DNA from: Pyrenopolyporus hunteri
Lineage: Eukaryota > Ascomycota > Sordariomycetes > Xylariales > Hypoxylaceae
DNA length: 64,000 nucleotides
Direction of reading: 5' to 3'
Assembly: GCA_902806595.1 (NCBI GenBank)
Contig: CADCXC010000001.1
Location: forward strand, 186,001-250,000
Of this stretch, positions 1 to 11,784 are shown in pieces. Under the pieces are notes generated by a model that saw only the letters and a program-made list of their open reading frames with translations, was not told the DNA's origin and did no database searches. A program made the translations under genes and the position numbers. Numbering within the stretch: the stretch's first letter is position 1; each line of letters opens with the position of its first letter.

Positions 1-1224
1 TTCAGGTATCACAGGTACAATAGGCGCTTAGTGGCGCGAATCTCGCCCCGACATCATCGGGTACTCGACGGAGCAATGGACGGGCTATCGCGACAATATG
101 GGTTTCGAGGACGTTTGCCTAGGTAGGTAGTTAGGTACCTAAGGCAAGGTAATATGCCGGCGAGCTCGACGTTTCTTTACCCCTCCAAGCTTCAGAATCT
201 ACTATAACATCGGGAATTCGAAGTGGGGTAAACCCGTCTCGAGCTTTGAGCTACGAATTAGCGACGACCTTTTAACTTTTCACCCATACGTAATACTATC
301 CCGTTCTTTGCTCCTGCTATAATTACCTAGGTACTTAGGTAGGTAGGCACTTCCCTATTGACCTCGCGAATAGGGACACGTATTGTACAGCAGGAACAGT
401 GAAATACAGTAAATACTCCAGAAGCCACGCTAATGTCAATTAGCGGAGCATCTTTCATCATACCACATACGTTCCACTCAACACACGAAAAATGCCCCGC
501 CTGACCCCACCATCCGTCCACTGAAGCTGGCGGGATTACATAACTGTCAGTGCCTATCTTATCAAAAGGTTACTTCACATTGGTCCTACGTCGCTGGCGG
601 GCTGGTACTATGTGTAATTACCTAGGTTGTCATAAGTCTCTAGACCTCGATAGCTAACTCTATTCGTCCTTGATATCGGCATTAGTCGATTGGTATCCTC
701 TCTTGTTACCCAAAGTCTTTCATGTTCCCTCGTTAATGAGTGACCGGGATTAGAGGTGAAACTAAAGGCCGTTACGATTCTTGGCAAACTCTGGACTGAT
801 TCATTGAGGCTTTTATTCTCTTTCTTTCAACGTTCACGTATTTCATTTCGTAACTAACGCATTCTTTCTCCATGGAAGGGATTTCCTAAGATGGCAACTA
901 GAAGCTGAGCCGGTACCCAAGTATCAATCGTATCAATCATATCATAAGGCAGTTGAATGCTATTCAGTGACGGAGGCCCAAAAATACTAACACCCAGTCT
1001 AAGTATTCTTTATATAGGTACGTATTACATAAATCTGTACCCCTCCACTACGTAAGTTCATCTTTCAGTTGAATTGCCACTGCTCAGGCGAACCCACTCA
1101 GTCCACTCAGCCCACTCCTTGAGCTATATCCATATCCCGCTTAGCGCTGGCTACAATGAACTATTCACTGATATATTACAGTGTATGCAGAATCTTCCGT
1201 CAGTAGCATCACTGGCAATCAGAA
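1..1224. other. Gene-free left flank
   Basis: No convincing coding sequence is seen. The stretch carries several short tracts of the TAGG/TACCTAGG type (about 119-143 and 326-352) that recur in other gaps of this window. The short open frames here have no recognisable domain or splice context. Confidence 0.6.
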
Positions 1225-1306
1225 GGCGCAGTGGCGGAGTGGTCTAACGCGCAAGACTAGAAATCTTGTTCCTTCGGGAGCGTCTGTTCGAATCAGGCCT
1301 GCGTCG
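1225..1306 (+). tRNA. tRNA-Ser (anticodon AGA)
   Basis: An 82-nt class II tRNA folds cleanly. The acceptor stem pairs 1225-1231 with 1299-1305 (one G-T pair) and leaves discriminator G1306. The anticodon stem CAAGA/TCTTG encloses loop CTAGAAA with anticodon AGA. A long variable arm, characteristic of serine tRNAs, is present. The T arm has stem GTCTG/CAGGC around TTCGAAT, which also forms the internal B box. There is no intron. A T-rich run from about 1313 can serve as the Pol III terminator. The CCA end is not encoded, as expected for a eukaryotic nuclear tRNA. Confidence 0.95.
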
Positions 1307-2107
1307 TCTTTCATTTTTCTTTTTTTTCTCTTGTTTTTAAATATCTTATACTACTACTACTATTATGTGCATCTTTCCTCGTTACGTGGTAGCCCTATGC
1401 GGGTCATATGTGGGGATAGGTTGCCTGGTACTTACAACGAGTCTTATATTTGACTTAACTTTGGCTTCGATGTAAGAAGTCGGGTATTGTCAATGAATCG
1501 ATTTCAGAGTAGAAACAATGGCAATCCAAGTAAGTAAAGAAGTATCTAACTACTATGAGATATGCAGCCACTGGGTACCTGTATAATAGATCAAAGTAAT
1601 CATGAAAGGCTGGCAGTTAGAAGGTATGAAATGATTTCCATTATATATTGCTATACTTAATATGCCTCCCCATTCCGACCTACTTTTTCATAGCCAACAA
1701 TTACCTCCGAACCAATGAGCAGCGACTCCCCCTCTTTAAAGAAATAATTTCACTAAAAGGTACCTAACAAAAGCCTAAGAGACATTGCTTATCTGTTTCC
1801 TAGGATAATTGACGAACTATTATGTTCTGCTTCACTTCTAAACAATCATTTACCACGGTTTAAAAACTATTTGGTTATTTCAAAATCGAATTTGAACACC
1901 ATTACAAAAGGTAGAATGAGAGTAAATATATATAGCATAATCCCTACGAAGGTCACGAGATTCATCCTTTATTCGTTATATCATCTCAGAATCTTTAACA
2001 TCAACAAAGCAAGACCAACATTGCATCCGAGTATTACGATAAGCGTTTATCTGAATTTAGTAGCTGCAAACTTCTTCCAATCCATCCCCCACCTCCAACT
2101 CAGTAAG
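1307..2107. other. Intergenic, AT-rich
   Basis: Beyond the T-run ending the tRNA I see no coding signal. An open frame runs upstream from 1871 into the small ORF at 2108, but that part is AT-rich and looks non-coding. Confidence 0.5.
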
Positions 2108-2311
2108 ATGGACGGGCAAACTGTATTTCAACGTGCTGAAATGGATAAGAAAGATATAAAATTTATCCAGGCACTTCGTGAGGAGGAGCCGGCTTTGTCT
2201 TCGGCAGAACTCATCAAAAGGTGTGAGGATCATACTGGTCGAAAAGTGTCCGACGTGGTAATAGACCTGGTTGGCAAACTTTATGGCCCGTACGACAAAG
2301 AGGAAAGCTAA
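2108..2311 (+). CDS. Small hypothetical protein (67 aa)
   Basis: The ATG at 2108 opens a 67-residue frame rich in Lys, Glu and Asp. The frame itself is open back to 1871, but the upstream part has an atypical AT-rich composition, so I chose the internal ATG. The central part (about residues 20-55) looks amphipathic and helical, and it ends in an acidic KEES tail. There is no signal peptide, membrane segment or recognised domain. It could be an exon of a larger gene, a relic, or chance. I do not recognise it. Confidence 0.25.
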   Translation: MDGQTVFQRAEMDKKDIKFIQALREEEPALSSAELIKRCEDHTGRKVSDVVIDLVGKLYGPYDKEES

Positions 2312-3473
2312 GAGACCCAAAGCTAGAAGAACTCGTGCCGTTGACGGTGAATAATGAGCAGAATGCTAACTAAATTACCTCTCGTTAAAGAGACACGGCA
2401 GATTGTATGCTGATAATGTAGCCACCTAGGCTATCATTAGCCCACTATAACATAACCACGGTGGGCTTCCCTTAGTTGGGTACCTAAATAGTATGCATAG
2501 ACTTCACTGTAGGTCCTTGTCTAGGTAGGTGGTGCTGAATAAATTCAATTACGTCTACCTCCATAATTAGCGGTTGATCCATCGCTGTAGCATATCATGT
2601 ATAGTGAGTAAAATCCGCTGTCTAGTGGTATCACATGCGCTATTGCCCCTAGAGCCCCACTATCTTTTACTGGCCGAGAATCAGTACAGCGTTGCGCTGT
2701 GGAGCGCTAAAGTGGCGATGTATCTAATGAAACATGGTAAAGAGATGCGTCGCTATTAAATAATTTGATAAGGTACCTCTGAACCACCTTTATAAAAATT
2801 GAGACAGTAACTGCAATTGCATGCTCTGGTTTTAATCAAGTAGGTAAGATTGTTGTGGCTCGAAGTTCCGCACATTCATTGCTTTCATACGCGGGCAATT
2901 ATAAGCGCACTGATATCTAGGACCATAGAGCAGCCCGTGCTATGGTGGCTAGTTGCTTGTAATACGCCACCTAAGATTATTCCAACTTAGTGGATAAACC
3001 GCTATAGCACAGCTCTGCGTTACGGTATTATATGTACCTTACCTACCTAGGTACCTATGGTCTAATACGAGGTTATACCTAACATCAAATACAAATAAGG
3101 GAATCCAGCTAAACGCGAAAGACGAGGAAGAGGCAAGAATAGATATATTCGACATATAAGGACCGGTGTTAGGATTGTTAGAGAATCATTAAGTCTTTCG
3201 ATAGATAGTTAAGGATATGTATGCCCAGCATTTGATATCTTGAGCCTGCAAGTCGCATCGTGTAAAATGCGCTCAGAGACACACTTGACATGCTACATGC
3301 GGGGCCCGAGCCTCTCCGACGGCGTCCTCGGATCCCGTAACGGTACCTCGACGATTGTTTATTTTAGGTGAGTTATGCTCTTTTGCTCTCTTCAGGTATT
3401 GTATACTCTATTACGAATTCACGTGTCTGTTATTAAGTATTATCGTCAATCTTCGTCTAGCCCAGCGGCCGCA
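2312..3473. other. Intergenic with TACCTAGGTA tracts
   Basis: No gene is recognised. A palindromic tract of the TACCTACCTAGGTACC type lies near 3035-3058. The last 100 bases are probably the 5' leader of the amine oxidase gene. Confidence 0.5.
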
Positions 3474-5040
3474 ATGACTTCAGAGGCAGTTAACTCCACC
3501 GGGCGGGAATGTGCTACCGCAGACGCTGTTGTCATTGGAGCCGGTCTGAGTGGGCTCCAAGCTGCGGTGGACATTCAGGCAGCTGGATTCTCGTGTCTAG
3601 TAGTAGAGGCTAACGACCGCGTGGGAGGCAAGACACTCAGCATTAAATCAAGCTCTAAACCGACGGGCGTAAACGATCTCGGAGCAGCTTGGGTCAACGA
3701 CAGTAATCAGTCTGAGATATGGAAACTATTCGAGAAGTATAATGTCGGGCCTGTGATTCAAAGAGCTACCGGGTCAACTCTTCAGCAAGCCGAAGACGGC
3801 AGCGTGGCATCTTATCCGTATGGTAATTCGTCGGTGAGTTGGCGACTCATGGCCTCGAAAACTGTGATTCAGATAAATTTGGCTGACATCGAAACACTAA
3901 TTTGAAGGGAATAGCCAACGATGATCAAGCTAAAGAGTTTCGTCAAATATCTGCAGCAATTCAAGAAGCCGTCAATGCAACAGACCTAGAGCATCCTGAG
4001 ATAGGACCCAATGCTCAGAAACTCGATAACATGACGTTCGCCGAGTTTTGCCAGGGAGTTGCGCCTAACACGGGGGCGGCGGTGGCGTCTATGGCTACCG
4101 CTTCTCTACTAGGGATTGAAGCCCGGGAGATCAGCGCGTTGTACATGGTCAACTACATTAAGAGTGGATGCGGATTGAAGGTGATACTGTCAGACAGGAA
4201 AGATGGTGCACAGTACATCCGTGGGCGGCGTGGTAAGAAAGCGACCGACTGCCTATCTACTCTACAGAGAAGTTAACCATGAGGTCTCGACGTCTTATAG
4301 GCATGCAAGCTATATCTGAAGGCCTAGCCAGCGAGTTGATCCAGGGCTCTGTTTACTTAAACACGGTCGTAAAGTCGATTCAGTTAGGTGATGATGGACT
4401 CTATAAAGTCCTCTCTACTACCGGTACCTCATTCAGAGCCAAATACGTCGTAGTGTCCGTCCCTACGAGCTTGTATCACACCATCGAATTCGCACCGCCA
4501 TTACCAGAGAAGAAACGAAGGCTAGGCGCGAGTACTTTCCTTGGGGACTACAGTAAGGTGGCGCTGGTTTTTGATAAGCCTTGGTGGCACGCAGAAAACC
4601 TCTCGGGTATAATGAACTCTTATAAGGGGCCTATATCCTTCACTCGAGATACTAGCGTACCGGAGGATGATCAGTGGTCTATCAGCTGTTTCATCGTCGG
4701 GGATATGGGGCGCGCCTGGAGAACATCTTCCGAAGCAAGCCGCCGGGATGCGGTTCTCGAACAATTTAACTCCGTGTTTTCGACCGTTGCGGTAGTGCCC
4801 AAACCTATCGCCATTCATGAACGGATCTGGGCCGAGGAGCCCTACTTTTTTGGTGCCCCTTCTCCCGTCATGGGTCCTGGTATGCTAACATCTCTAGGGT
4901 CGGATGTGCTGCGAGAGCCCGCGGGAAATATCCACTTCGTTGGCACGGAGACTTCTGTAGTATGGAAGGGCTACATGGACGGTGCTATTCGCTCTGGACA
5001 AAGAGGGGCGAAGGAAGTAATCGCGAGTTTAACGGGGTAA
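3474..5040 (+). CDS. Flavin-containing monoamine oxidase
   Basis: A three-exon gene: 3474-3833, 3908-4232, 4301-5040, joined length 1425 nt, 474 aa. Introns of 74 and 68 nt have GTGAGT and GTAAGA donors, and the joined frame reads the family motif DGAQYIRGRRG across the second junction. Residues about 18-28 carry the dinucleotide-binding GAGLSG loop, followed about 30 residues on by the conserved GGK of the FAD Rossmann fold. The C-terminus has the family flavin motif GTETS then WKGYMDGAI(R)SG. The family oxidises primary amines to aldehydes with H2O2 and ammonia, using FAD. No signal peptide or C-terminal membrane anchor is seen, so it is probably soluble or peroxisomal like fungal MAO-N, though no clear C-terminal SKL is present. 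Substrate cannot be told from sequence. An open frame continues upstream to 3375, but ATG 3474 places the Rossmann strand at the usual distance. Confidence 0.9.
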
Positions 5041-5697
5041 AAAAGCGGACCGGATTTGTGCATAAGTGATCAGTCGTATTCAGCTCTAGAGTGAGCTGGA
5101 AATGTCCCACCGAAGGCTACACGCTACCGAACAATCTAGATGATCTCAATGACACAATACGGATGGCCAGCGACTCAGTTTTATTCTTTATTGCTTTCTT
5201 GCTTTATTGGCCCAGTTTCTTAGGCTGCTATTTATTCCTAGATTGATCGATACTTTTGGTGCTCTCGCCTGCTGGAGTTGATATGTAAGTGCTTTTCGAG
5301 GGTGCGAGTGTCCGTATGATTCAGTTAATAGGTAATTTCACAAACGGAAGCGTACAGACGTGGCTTTGCTGCAACCTGCCGTGCGACCAAACACCTTCCG
5401 AGCCAACAGCCTGATTCGTCTGTCGTAGCAGACAAATAAAGCCCGATTCTTGACCTTCATTTTCCCCTCTTATATTACTCTTTACAAATGTTATGTTGAG
5501 GATGCCCGACGCTTGTGGTGATATCAAAGCTTAGAACAGCGTATTTTAAACAGCCTTTTTTTACTCACCCAACTCACCCGCTGCCTGAGTTCGTACCCGC
5601 CGGCACCCAAGTCTTTACGCAGAGTTTAGGAAATCGTAACATTCGCGCCACCCCACCTTTTCGAGTAGAGAGCCTAGCAGATTTAGTACTAAATAAA
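5041..5697. other. Intergenic region between amine oxidase and IFI6-like gene
   Basis: Holds the 3' flank of the amine oxidase and the probable promoter and leader of the next gene. An open frame in phase with the next gene extends back to 5515, but no ATG earlier than 5698 fits the family. Confidence 0.5.
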
Positions 5698-6469
5698 ATG
5701 GAAAACGCCGCAGGCAGAGCTGCACGCTGGGCGCGGGAGAATCCGGGGAAGGCGGGCATACTTGCAGCCGCGGGCGTGGTGCTCGCGGCTCCCGTCGCCG
5801 TTACGAGCCCGGTTTTAGCTATATTCGGGTTCGGGGCGAATGGAATTATAGGAGGTACGGGTTTGACAGTCAAGGCCACCCTCCGTGACGCTAGCCATTA
5901 ATCTTCTCCTTGTAGGCACGGTCGCCTCAGCCGCCCAAGCAGGAATCGGGAACGTCGCAGCGGGGAGTTTGTTCGCTACTTTGCAAGTCAGTACCCAGTT
6001 TCTCTTATTGCTCTTCTAGGTCTATTTTGAGGAGGCGATACCCCGAAGGCGTTACACCGAGACCGTCCAGTCTCCCGAGAAATACTATCGATGGCGCCTT
6101 AGGGGGTCCTGTGGGCGAATATTGCTAATTCTGGGTGTTGATTAGAGCGCTGCTATGGGTGGCTACGGAGCTGCTACCGTCAATGGCGTGGTCCAAGCTG
6201 GAGCCGTTGCTGTTGCTCTTGCTACCGCCTCCGGCGGCACGGCGTCTCAACTAGCCGCTCAGAATCCCCTTGAAAATCTCTGGAATACATTTGATGATGA
6301 CGGAGATAATGACCCTGGATCGGGTGCCGTTTCCGTAGTAGATACGGTGATTCGCGTGGCGAAGTACTGGAATGATATTCAAAACGACCGTGCCACGGAA
6401 CTAGCCAATTCGATGCCACGGGCTATCGAGACTATTAGAGAAAGCGGCGGTTACGAGATGGGGTACTAA
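5698..6469 (+). CDS. IFI6/IFI27 (6-16) family glycine-rich membrane protein
   Basis: Three exons, 5698-5854, 5916-5986 and 6146-6469, join to 552 nt (183 aa). The splice sites are GTACGG/TTGTAG and GTCAGT/ATTAG. The first half alternates Ala/Gly/Val-rich hydrophobic segments. Across the two junctions it reads the family core GFGANGIIGG, GNVAAGSLFATLQS and AAMGGYGAA, diagnostic of the interferon-inducible 6-16 (ISG12) family. In animals these are small mitochondrial or ER membrane proteins linked to apoptosis; fungal homologues exist but their role is unknown. The C-terminal 90 residues are a polar acidic extension (DDDGDND) absent from the short animal forms. The N-terminus is basic and amphipathic, compatible with mitochondrial targeting (inference). 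Confidence 0.8.
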
Positions 6470-7516
6470 GTTTTGTTTATGGAAACTTGCTCCGCAAGCC
6501 TCACGCCGGCGTTAGGGATTCGGGTATGGTAAAGGTTGGGATCTCATCTGTGTATTTGATAAGAACAATATTCTAGTCAGTTTGCGAAATTGGTAGGGAT
6601 TTCTATGCGTTCTTAGTTTACTGGCTGTAGCTTTTATCGATCATTACCTAGAGGGTGATTTTGAGTTAGTTTAGTTCCAACACTGCGGGCGCCTGGGCTC
6701 CGGCACTAAGCTTGACCAAACATCGATCGAGAACTGACTCAGAACCAAGGACCGTGAACTTGAAACTCCCACTTACCCGGCCCGCTTCGAGATGGCTTCG
6801 ATAAGCTTTTGTATCATCTACTTGGTTTGTGGATAGGTAGACAAGGTAGATATCAACCTGCTCTTTAAATGTATTTCACGATTCCTTGGACAGTTCGAAA
6901 CTGACATTTGGTAGAACTCCTTGTTTTCGTTAGTTTATGGGCCTTGGGGCCAGGTACACTATTGCCACCACGTTATTCCCCGCACCATGAAAGCCTAGAA
7001 TAAACCAGTGACCCTTGGAGATTCCAGCAGATTGTTTATTTGAGAGACAAGACTATATCCGGTGGTCTTATATTCTAATACATATTCAATTCGGCATGGA
7101 CATCTCTTGGCTAAACATGATAGACTGCTAAGCGAGGTGGCTGCTGTAAATCTAATCCCATGGGGAAAGCCAGGGACAGAATCCTGACAGCGGCAATTGG
7201 TGGAGAGATCAAGGAGCTTCCCCAGGTTTAACCCCAAATTCAGTAACTCATTTCCCATAGGGCTGGGCTGGTCCCTGTGCTAAGAGCTCGTAGCGACAAC
7301 GCCTTACCATTTTCATCCTACAAGGAGCTGTCGCGTGTATTTCTTTAACGCTTTCGCAACCAAAGCTTTCCACTTATAGTGATGGAGACCTTGGGGGTTC
7401 GGTATAATTTACTCCGGTGTCTCTTTTGGCGCAACGTCGAATGCTTAAATAATTCGTCTTCTATCCTCTCGCGATGATTGCCTACGGTTATTCTGTCTTT
7501 AATCTCATCCATAATC
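6470..7516. other. Intergenic, no gene seen
   Basis: About 1 kb without a credible coding exon on either strand. The reverse-strand open frames at 6995-7258 and 7345-7593 have no domain, and the second overlaps the signal-peptide exon of the glycosidase. Confidence 0.5.
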
Positions 7517-10243
7517 ATGGCTGCTTTGCTTCTTGGTCTAGTATTACTATCCGATCTAGTCTTCGGAGAGATCGATAGGTACGTATCATTCAACTGACGT
7601 ATAATTTGGGCCTACTTGGCTGGATTCTAATATGACAAAATCAAGGCAAAGGATTGTGAGCAAATATAATGCCAAAAGGGAGACGTTGATCAATAATAAC
7701 TCTACTCCTTTGCAAGTGGGAAATGGCAACTTCGCGTTCAACGTTGATAATACGGGGATGCAGGTAACGAGATTCATTCCCGAATCGCCCAATGCGTGTT
7801 ACTGATTCAACCACGAGACCTTCTTACCATTCAACACACTCTCTAGTTGGGCCTGGCATAATGACACGTTACCTTCTAATGGGTATGTCGGCTATAGCCT
7901 TTAGTCTTATTACCTATCCGCTAACCATAAATGTTCTAGAGAAACCCCCAGCGAATATCACGGGGTGGCCATCTTAACGCACGGTAGGAACATATCCTAT
8001 GATATTCCTGACCCGGAACTCCCAGGAGCCTCGCAATGGTTGATTTCCAACCCAAATCGCATCAACCTAGGTCGCATTGGCCTTAGGTACCATGGAGCTA
8101 CGTTACCAGAATCTCGGATCACGGACGGAATTCAGGAACTTGACCTGTGGAACGGAATTATAACGTCGTCTTTTAAAGTTGCAGGTGAGAACGTGAGGGT
8201 TATTACACAGGGCGACTTCGAATCGGATGCTGTGGCCTTCCATGTCGAATCCCGGCTTCTAGCTTCAGGCGACTTGGAGGTTGAACTTGACTTTCCTTAT
8301 CCACCCATCCATACTACAGACTACAAGTATGAAGTTTTCGCGGGCGTTTATGATTTTCCTCTCAATCACACCACTTCTATCGTGAAGAATTGCAAGGCAG
8401 ATGAGGCGCACATTTACCATGAGCTGCAGGAAACGAAGTACTTCGTAAACTTGAGATGGCCTGTTGAAAATGACCTCCGCCTCTCGAGGGTGGAGCCACC
8501 CGGCTCTAAATCTATTGCGGCGCACCGCTACACCTTATCGTCAGCGTCCAAATCTCGTCACCGACCTAACACTATAGATTTCACAGCACACTTTTCCCCT
8601 GATAAACGAACTGCTGCACGACCGGCCACCATCCGAGAAAGAAACTCTGAAGGATGGCACCAATATTGGGAGGAAGGTGGTTTCATCGATCTCACCGCGT
8701 CGTCAAACTCAAAGGCCGACGAGCTACAGCGGCGTATCATCTTATCACAATACCATGTTCGAGTTAACAGTGCGGCAACGGGCCAGTCGCCTCAGGAAAG
8801 TGGCCTAATGAACAACGGGTGGTACGGTATGCGTTGCCGAGACATATCCCGTTATGCTGGTAAGAAGGCTAAAGCATGCTAGGCAAATTTCACATGGAAA
8901 TGGTTGTATGGCATAATGCACACTGGTCTACGTGGGGCCGACAGAGATATTTCGATAATATTTTTCCTGAGCTCTATGAGAAGCTTCTGCCTTCGTCGCT
9001 TGCAAGAGCGAAGTCAATGGGCTGGGATGGAGCTAGGTGACTTTACTCCTCGTACAAGGTTAGGAAGGACATCAGTGACTAATGTAGTTCTTAATAGGTG
9101 GCCTAAGATGACCGAAACAGTGACCGGCGTCAGCTCACCGGGTGGCATTAATGGTCTTCTTCTATGGCAGCAGGTGCGCAACAATTACCTCAGATATAAA
9201 CCAAAGACACTAACACGGAGTGTGCCTGTAGCCGCACCCTATGTACATGGCAGAGCTAGCATATCAAGCATCACCGAGTCAAGAAACATTGGAGCGATGG
9301 GACAGGGTCTTAAGTGTTTCCGCAGATTATATGGCTTCCTACGCCTGGAAGAATGAGAGCTCCGGCCACTATGATCTCGGTCCGCCTAGCTACGGCGTGA
9401 CAGAGAACACTCCCCCAGCCGAATCGCTAAATCTCGCCTATGAAGTGAGTTAGCTTTCTTCTCACGTCTGATACTATCTTTTTTGGCTGATAATTATATT
9501 TAAGATTGCTTATTGGAGATACGGGCTTGATGTCGCACGGGAATGGAAAAGAAGGCTAGGGCAGCCTATCCCTGAAGCATGGACGACTGTCGCAGAGAAC
9601 CTGGCCCTCCCGCCGCAGGTTGACGGGCTCTACGCCGTTTACGAAGGTCTGAACAGTTCCTGGTGGCAGGACCCCAAGCTCACAGGTGACCCTCGCAGCC
9701 TTATCATGCTTCAGGGTATACTTCCCGACACACCAGCGGTCGACCCTGATGTGGCACTTAGGACAGCGGATAAGATCTGGGAAATCTGGACGGACGACAA
9801 GATTCGTGGGTGGGGTCGACCCGTGTTAGCCATCAACTCCGCCAGAATCGGGAATCCGGAGCGCGCCATTTACCATGTAACAGCCTACAACTATTGGACA
9901 TTTGATGATGCAGGTTTTGCTGTTCGAGGAGGCGACGGTGAGTCTCGTCTACTAATATCGCTAAAGAGGAAATCTTGTCTTCGTGAAATTGTTCCTAACC
10001 GTGAGACAGGCGGTACCCCGCCCCCTTTTATGCCTGGTAACGCAGGGTTCCTCTATGCGGGTGAGTTCATTGACTATCTCAGATAGTTGGTTCCCTAGGT
10101 ATATAATTGGCGCGAGACTGACTGCCAATGCTTTAGTGGGATATATGACTGCTGGGTGGAACGGGTCTGTAGAAGATGCTCCTGGTTTCCCTAAGGATGG
10201 GACTTGGGTTGTGAAGCACGAGGGTCTGCTAAAGGCACTTTGA
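7517..10243 (+). CDS. Secreted six-hairpin glycosidase-like protein
   Basis: Ten exons: 7517-7578, 7652-7763, 7818-7882, 7940-8826, 8883-9036, 9098-9173, 9232-9444, 9505-9937, 10010-10060, 10137-10243. They total 2160 nt, 719 aa, in frame throughout. Exon 1 encodes a hydrophobic signal peptide (about residues 1-17, ending VFG). The rest reads as the fungal six-hairpin glycosidase group: an N-terminal beta-sandwich-like part with the QVGNGNFAF and SQWLISNPNRINLGRIGL blocks, then an (alpha/alpha)6 barrel with FHMEM, WHNAHW, LLWQQPHP and the PPPFMPGNAGFLYAVGYM end. Introns are 54-76 nt. The fold is shared with GH65/GH95-type enzymes; the actual substrate is unknown, probably an extracellular glycan. 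The structure is intact, and the many short exons hide it from plain ORF finding. Confidence 0.85.
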
Positions 10244-10907
10244 TGTCTATTTGAACCCCGCCGTCGCACTAATTCGAACGCCTTAGGCGTGGTGGCGGGA
10301 CCCGTTTTATATGAGGGTCGCCTGAAATACAGGGGGCTCGGTTCCGCACAGCGCATTAAACCCCTATAATTATAGCGGTCTTCAACGTACCTATCATTTA
10401 ATGGACGTAGTTGACTTCGTACGTGTTCGGCCTTAACCATACGGATATAATAATGAAATATACAGGATTCTATGATGAATATGTCAGTATAATGTATCAC
10501 AACTACCTACAGAGGGTATTTATTTATCTATTTACCTAGGTATGTGCTACTATTTCCATGTCTTTCTTATTTAGATATCTTCCATAACTATAGGAAGTAC
10601 TCGCTAAATTATAGTGGTCCGGACCTCCGTGTTCCAGCGTAAGCCCTCGTAAGAACGACCCGGGGATTCTACTATCATCCGCAACTTTTCGTTGGATTCG
10701 TCCCCCGCTTACCCCAAATCCCCACCTCGGGACTGCCCGAGACAATGACGTATGGGATGTTCAAGAGGGCGTAGGGAGGTTTGCCCTTAAAAGTTATTAA
10801 ATATAACGCGAAGGCGGAATCTTAGCTTCAGTTAGTCTTGTTCTATCGTCTACTACCAAGGGTCTGCTACCAGAAAGACTCCAGCTTACCTTTCCAAGAA
10901 CCATCTC
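10244..10907. other. Intergenic between glycosidase and Sfk1-like gene
   Basis: No coding exon recognised. It includes a short CTAGGTATG tract near 10535. The last part should contain the promoter of the downstream membrane-protein gene. Confidence 0.5.
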
Positions 10908-11784
10908 ATGGCAGGCATATGGTATCGCACGTTTCGTGACTTCTTTTCTATCCGGCGCCTTTGGCTCTTCCCTCTGCCCGCTGGATCCTTTTGGTTCCTG
11001 ACCCTCACCATCTTGTTGGTACGGTGGTTGGCCATCGGCCGCCCTCAGTACCCCGGGCAGGTGAACCCGTGCGTCCCGTTCATCAGCGACATTGCAGCCC
11101 ATCAGTTCAAGCCCGTATTCATCGTCGGGTGCGTGGCTACGGGCATCGCATTTCTCGGGACCGTCTTCTCAGTGCATCACGTACGCTATTCGCCCAAGTT
11201 CTACGGGCTCACAGATGACGCCCCTTGGCGCCAGGCTACGAGCTTCGTCGCGCAAGTCGCTGGCATCGCTGCCGCCGTCAGTCTGATAAACCTGAGCATA
11301 TTCGACACGGATGATGCGCACGTGCGGCACCGGCACCTCCTCATGGGCACATTTGGAGGTTTATTCGTGAGCGCGGTGACGACTACTGCCGTGTGGTGGG
11401 ACCAGATCTGGGGCCCCATGGTCTTCCCCGGTTTGAGGAAATGGTATGTCTTATCGGAACCCGACTCTCGAAGAAACAAGCTCGGAATACTGACACGGCC
11501 CAAGGTGCATCTTCAACACAATTCTAGTACTCTTCCAATTTGCTTTCGGGCTCGCATTTGTGATCCTCTTATACGACGGCGAATTTAAGTCGTCGGGGAT
11601 CCTTGAATGGTGCTTAACCTACATGGGCTCACTCTGGCTCGTATCGTTTGTCGGTTATACAATGTCAGTCATGTGGAAAACTCGAAGCTCAAAGACTCCT
11701 GGTGCTAACCCGTGTTGCAGGTTTAGGGACAGCGACCAGCCTGGGGTTGAGAATGCAGACGAGCGACAACCACTCCTCGTCTAA
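10908..11784 (+). CDS. Frag1/DRAM/Sfk1 family integral membrane protein
   Basis: Exons 10908-11443, 11505-11663 and 11721-11784 give 759 nt, 252 aa. The first intron (61 nt, GTATGT, branch ACTGAC) restores the frame RKWCIFNTILVLFQFAF. Hydrophobic segments lie at about residues 20-42, 67-88, 107-127, 144-164, 178-203 and 214-236. The motif PFISDIAAHQFKPVFIVG is characteristic of the Frag1/DRAM/Sfk1 family, which acts at the plasma membrane or ER in lipid and phosphoinositide homeostasis (yeast Sfk1 helps place Stt4 PI4-kinase). The second intron (57 nt, GTCAGT, CTAAC branch, TTGCAG) is a multiple of three and has no stop, so a retained form of 271 aa is also possible. The tail is polar and acidic (ERQPLLV). 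Confidence 0.8.
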
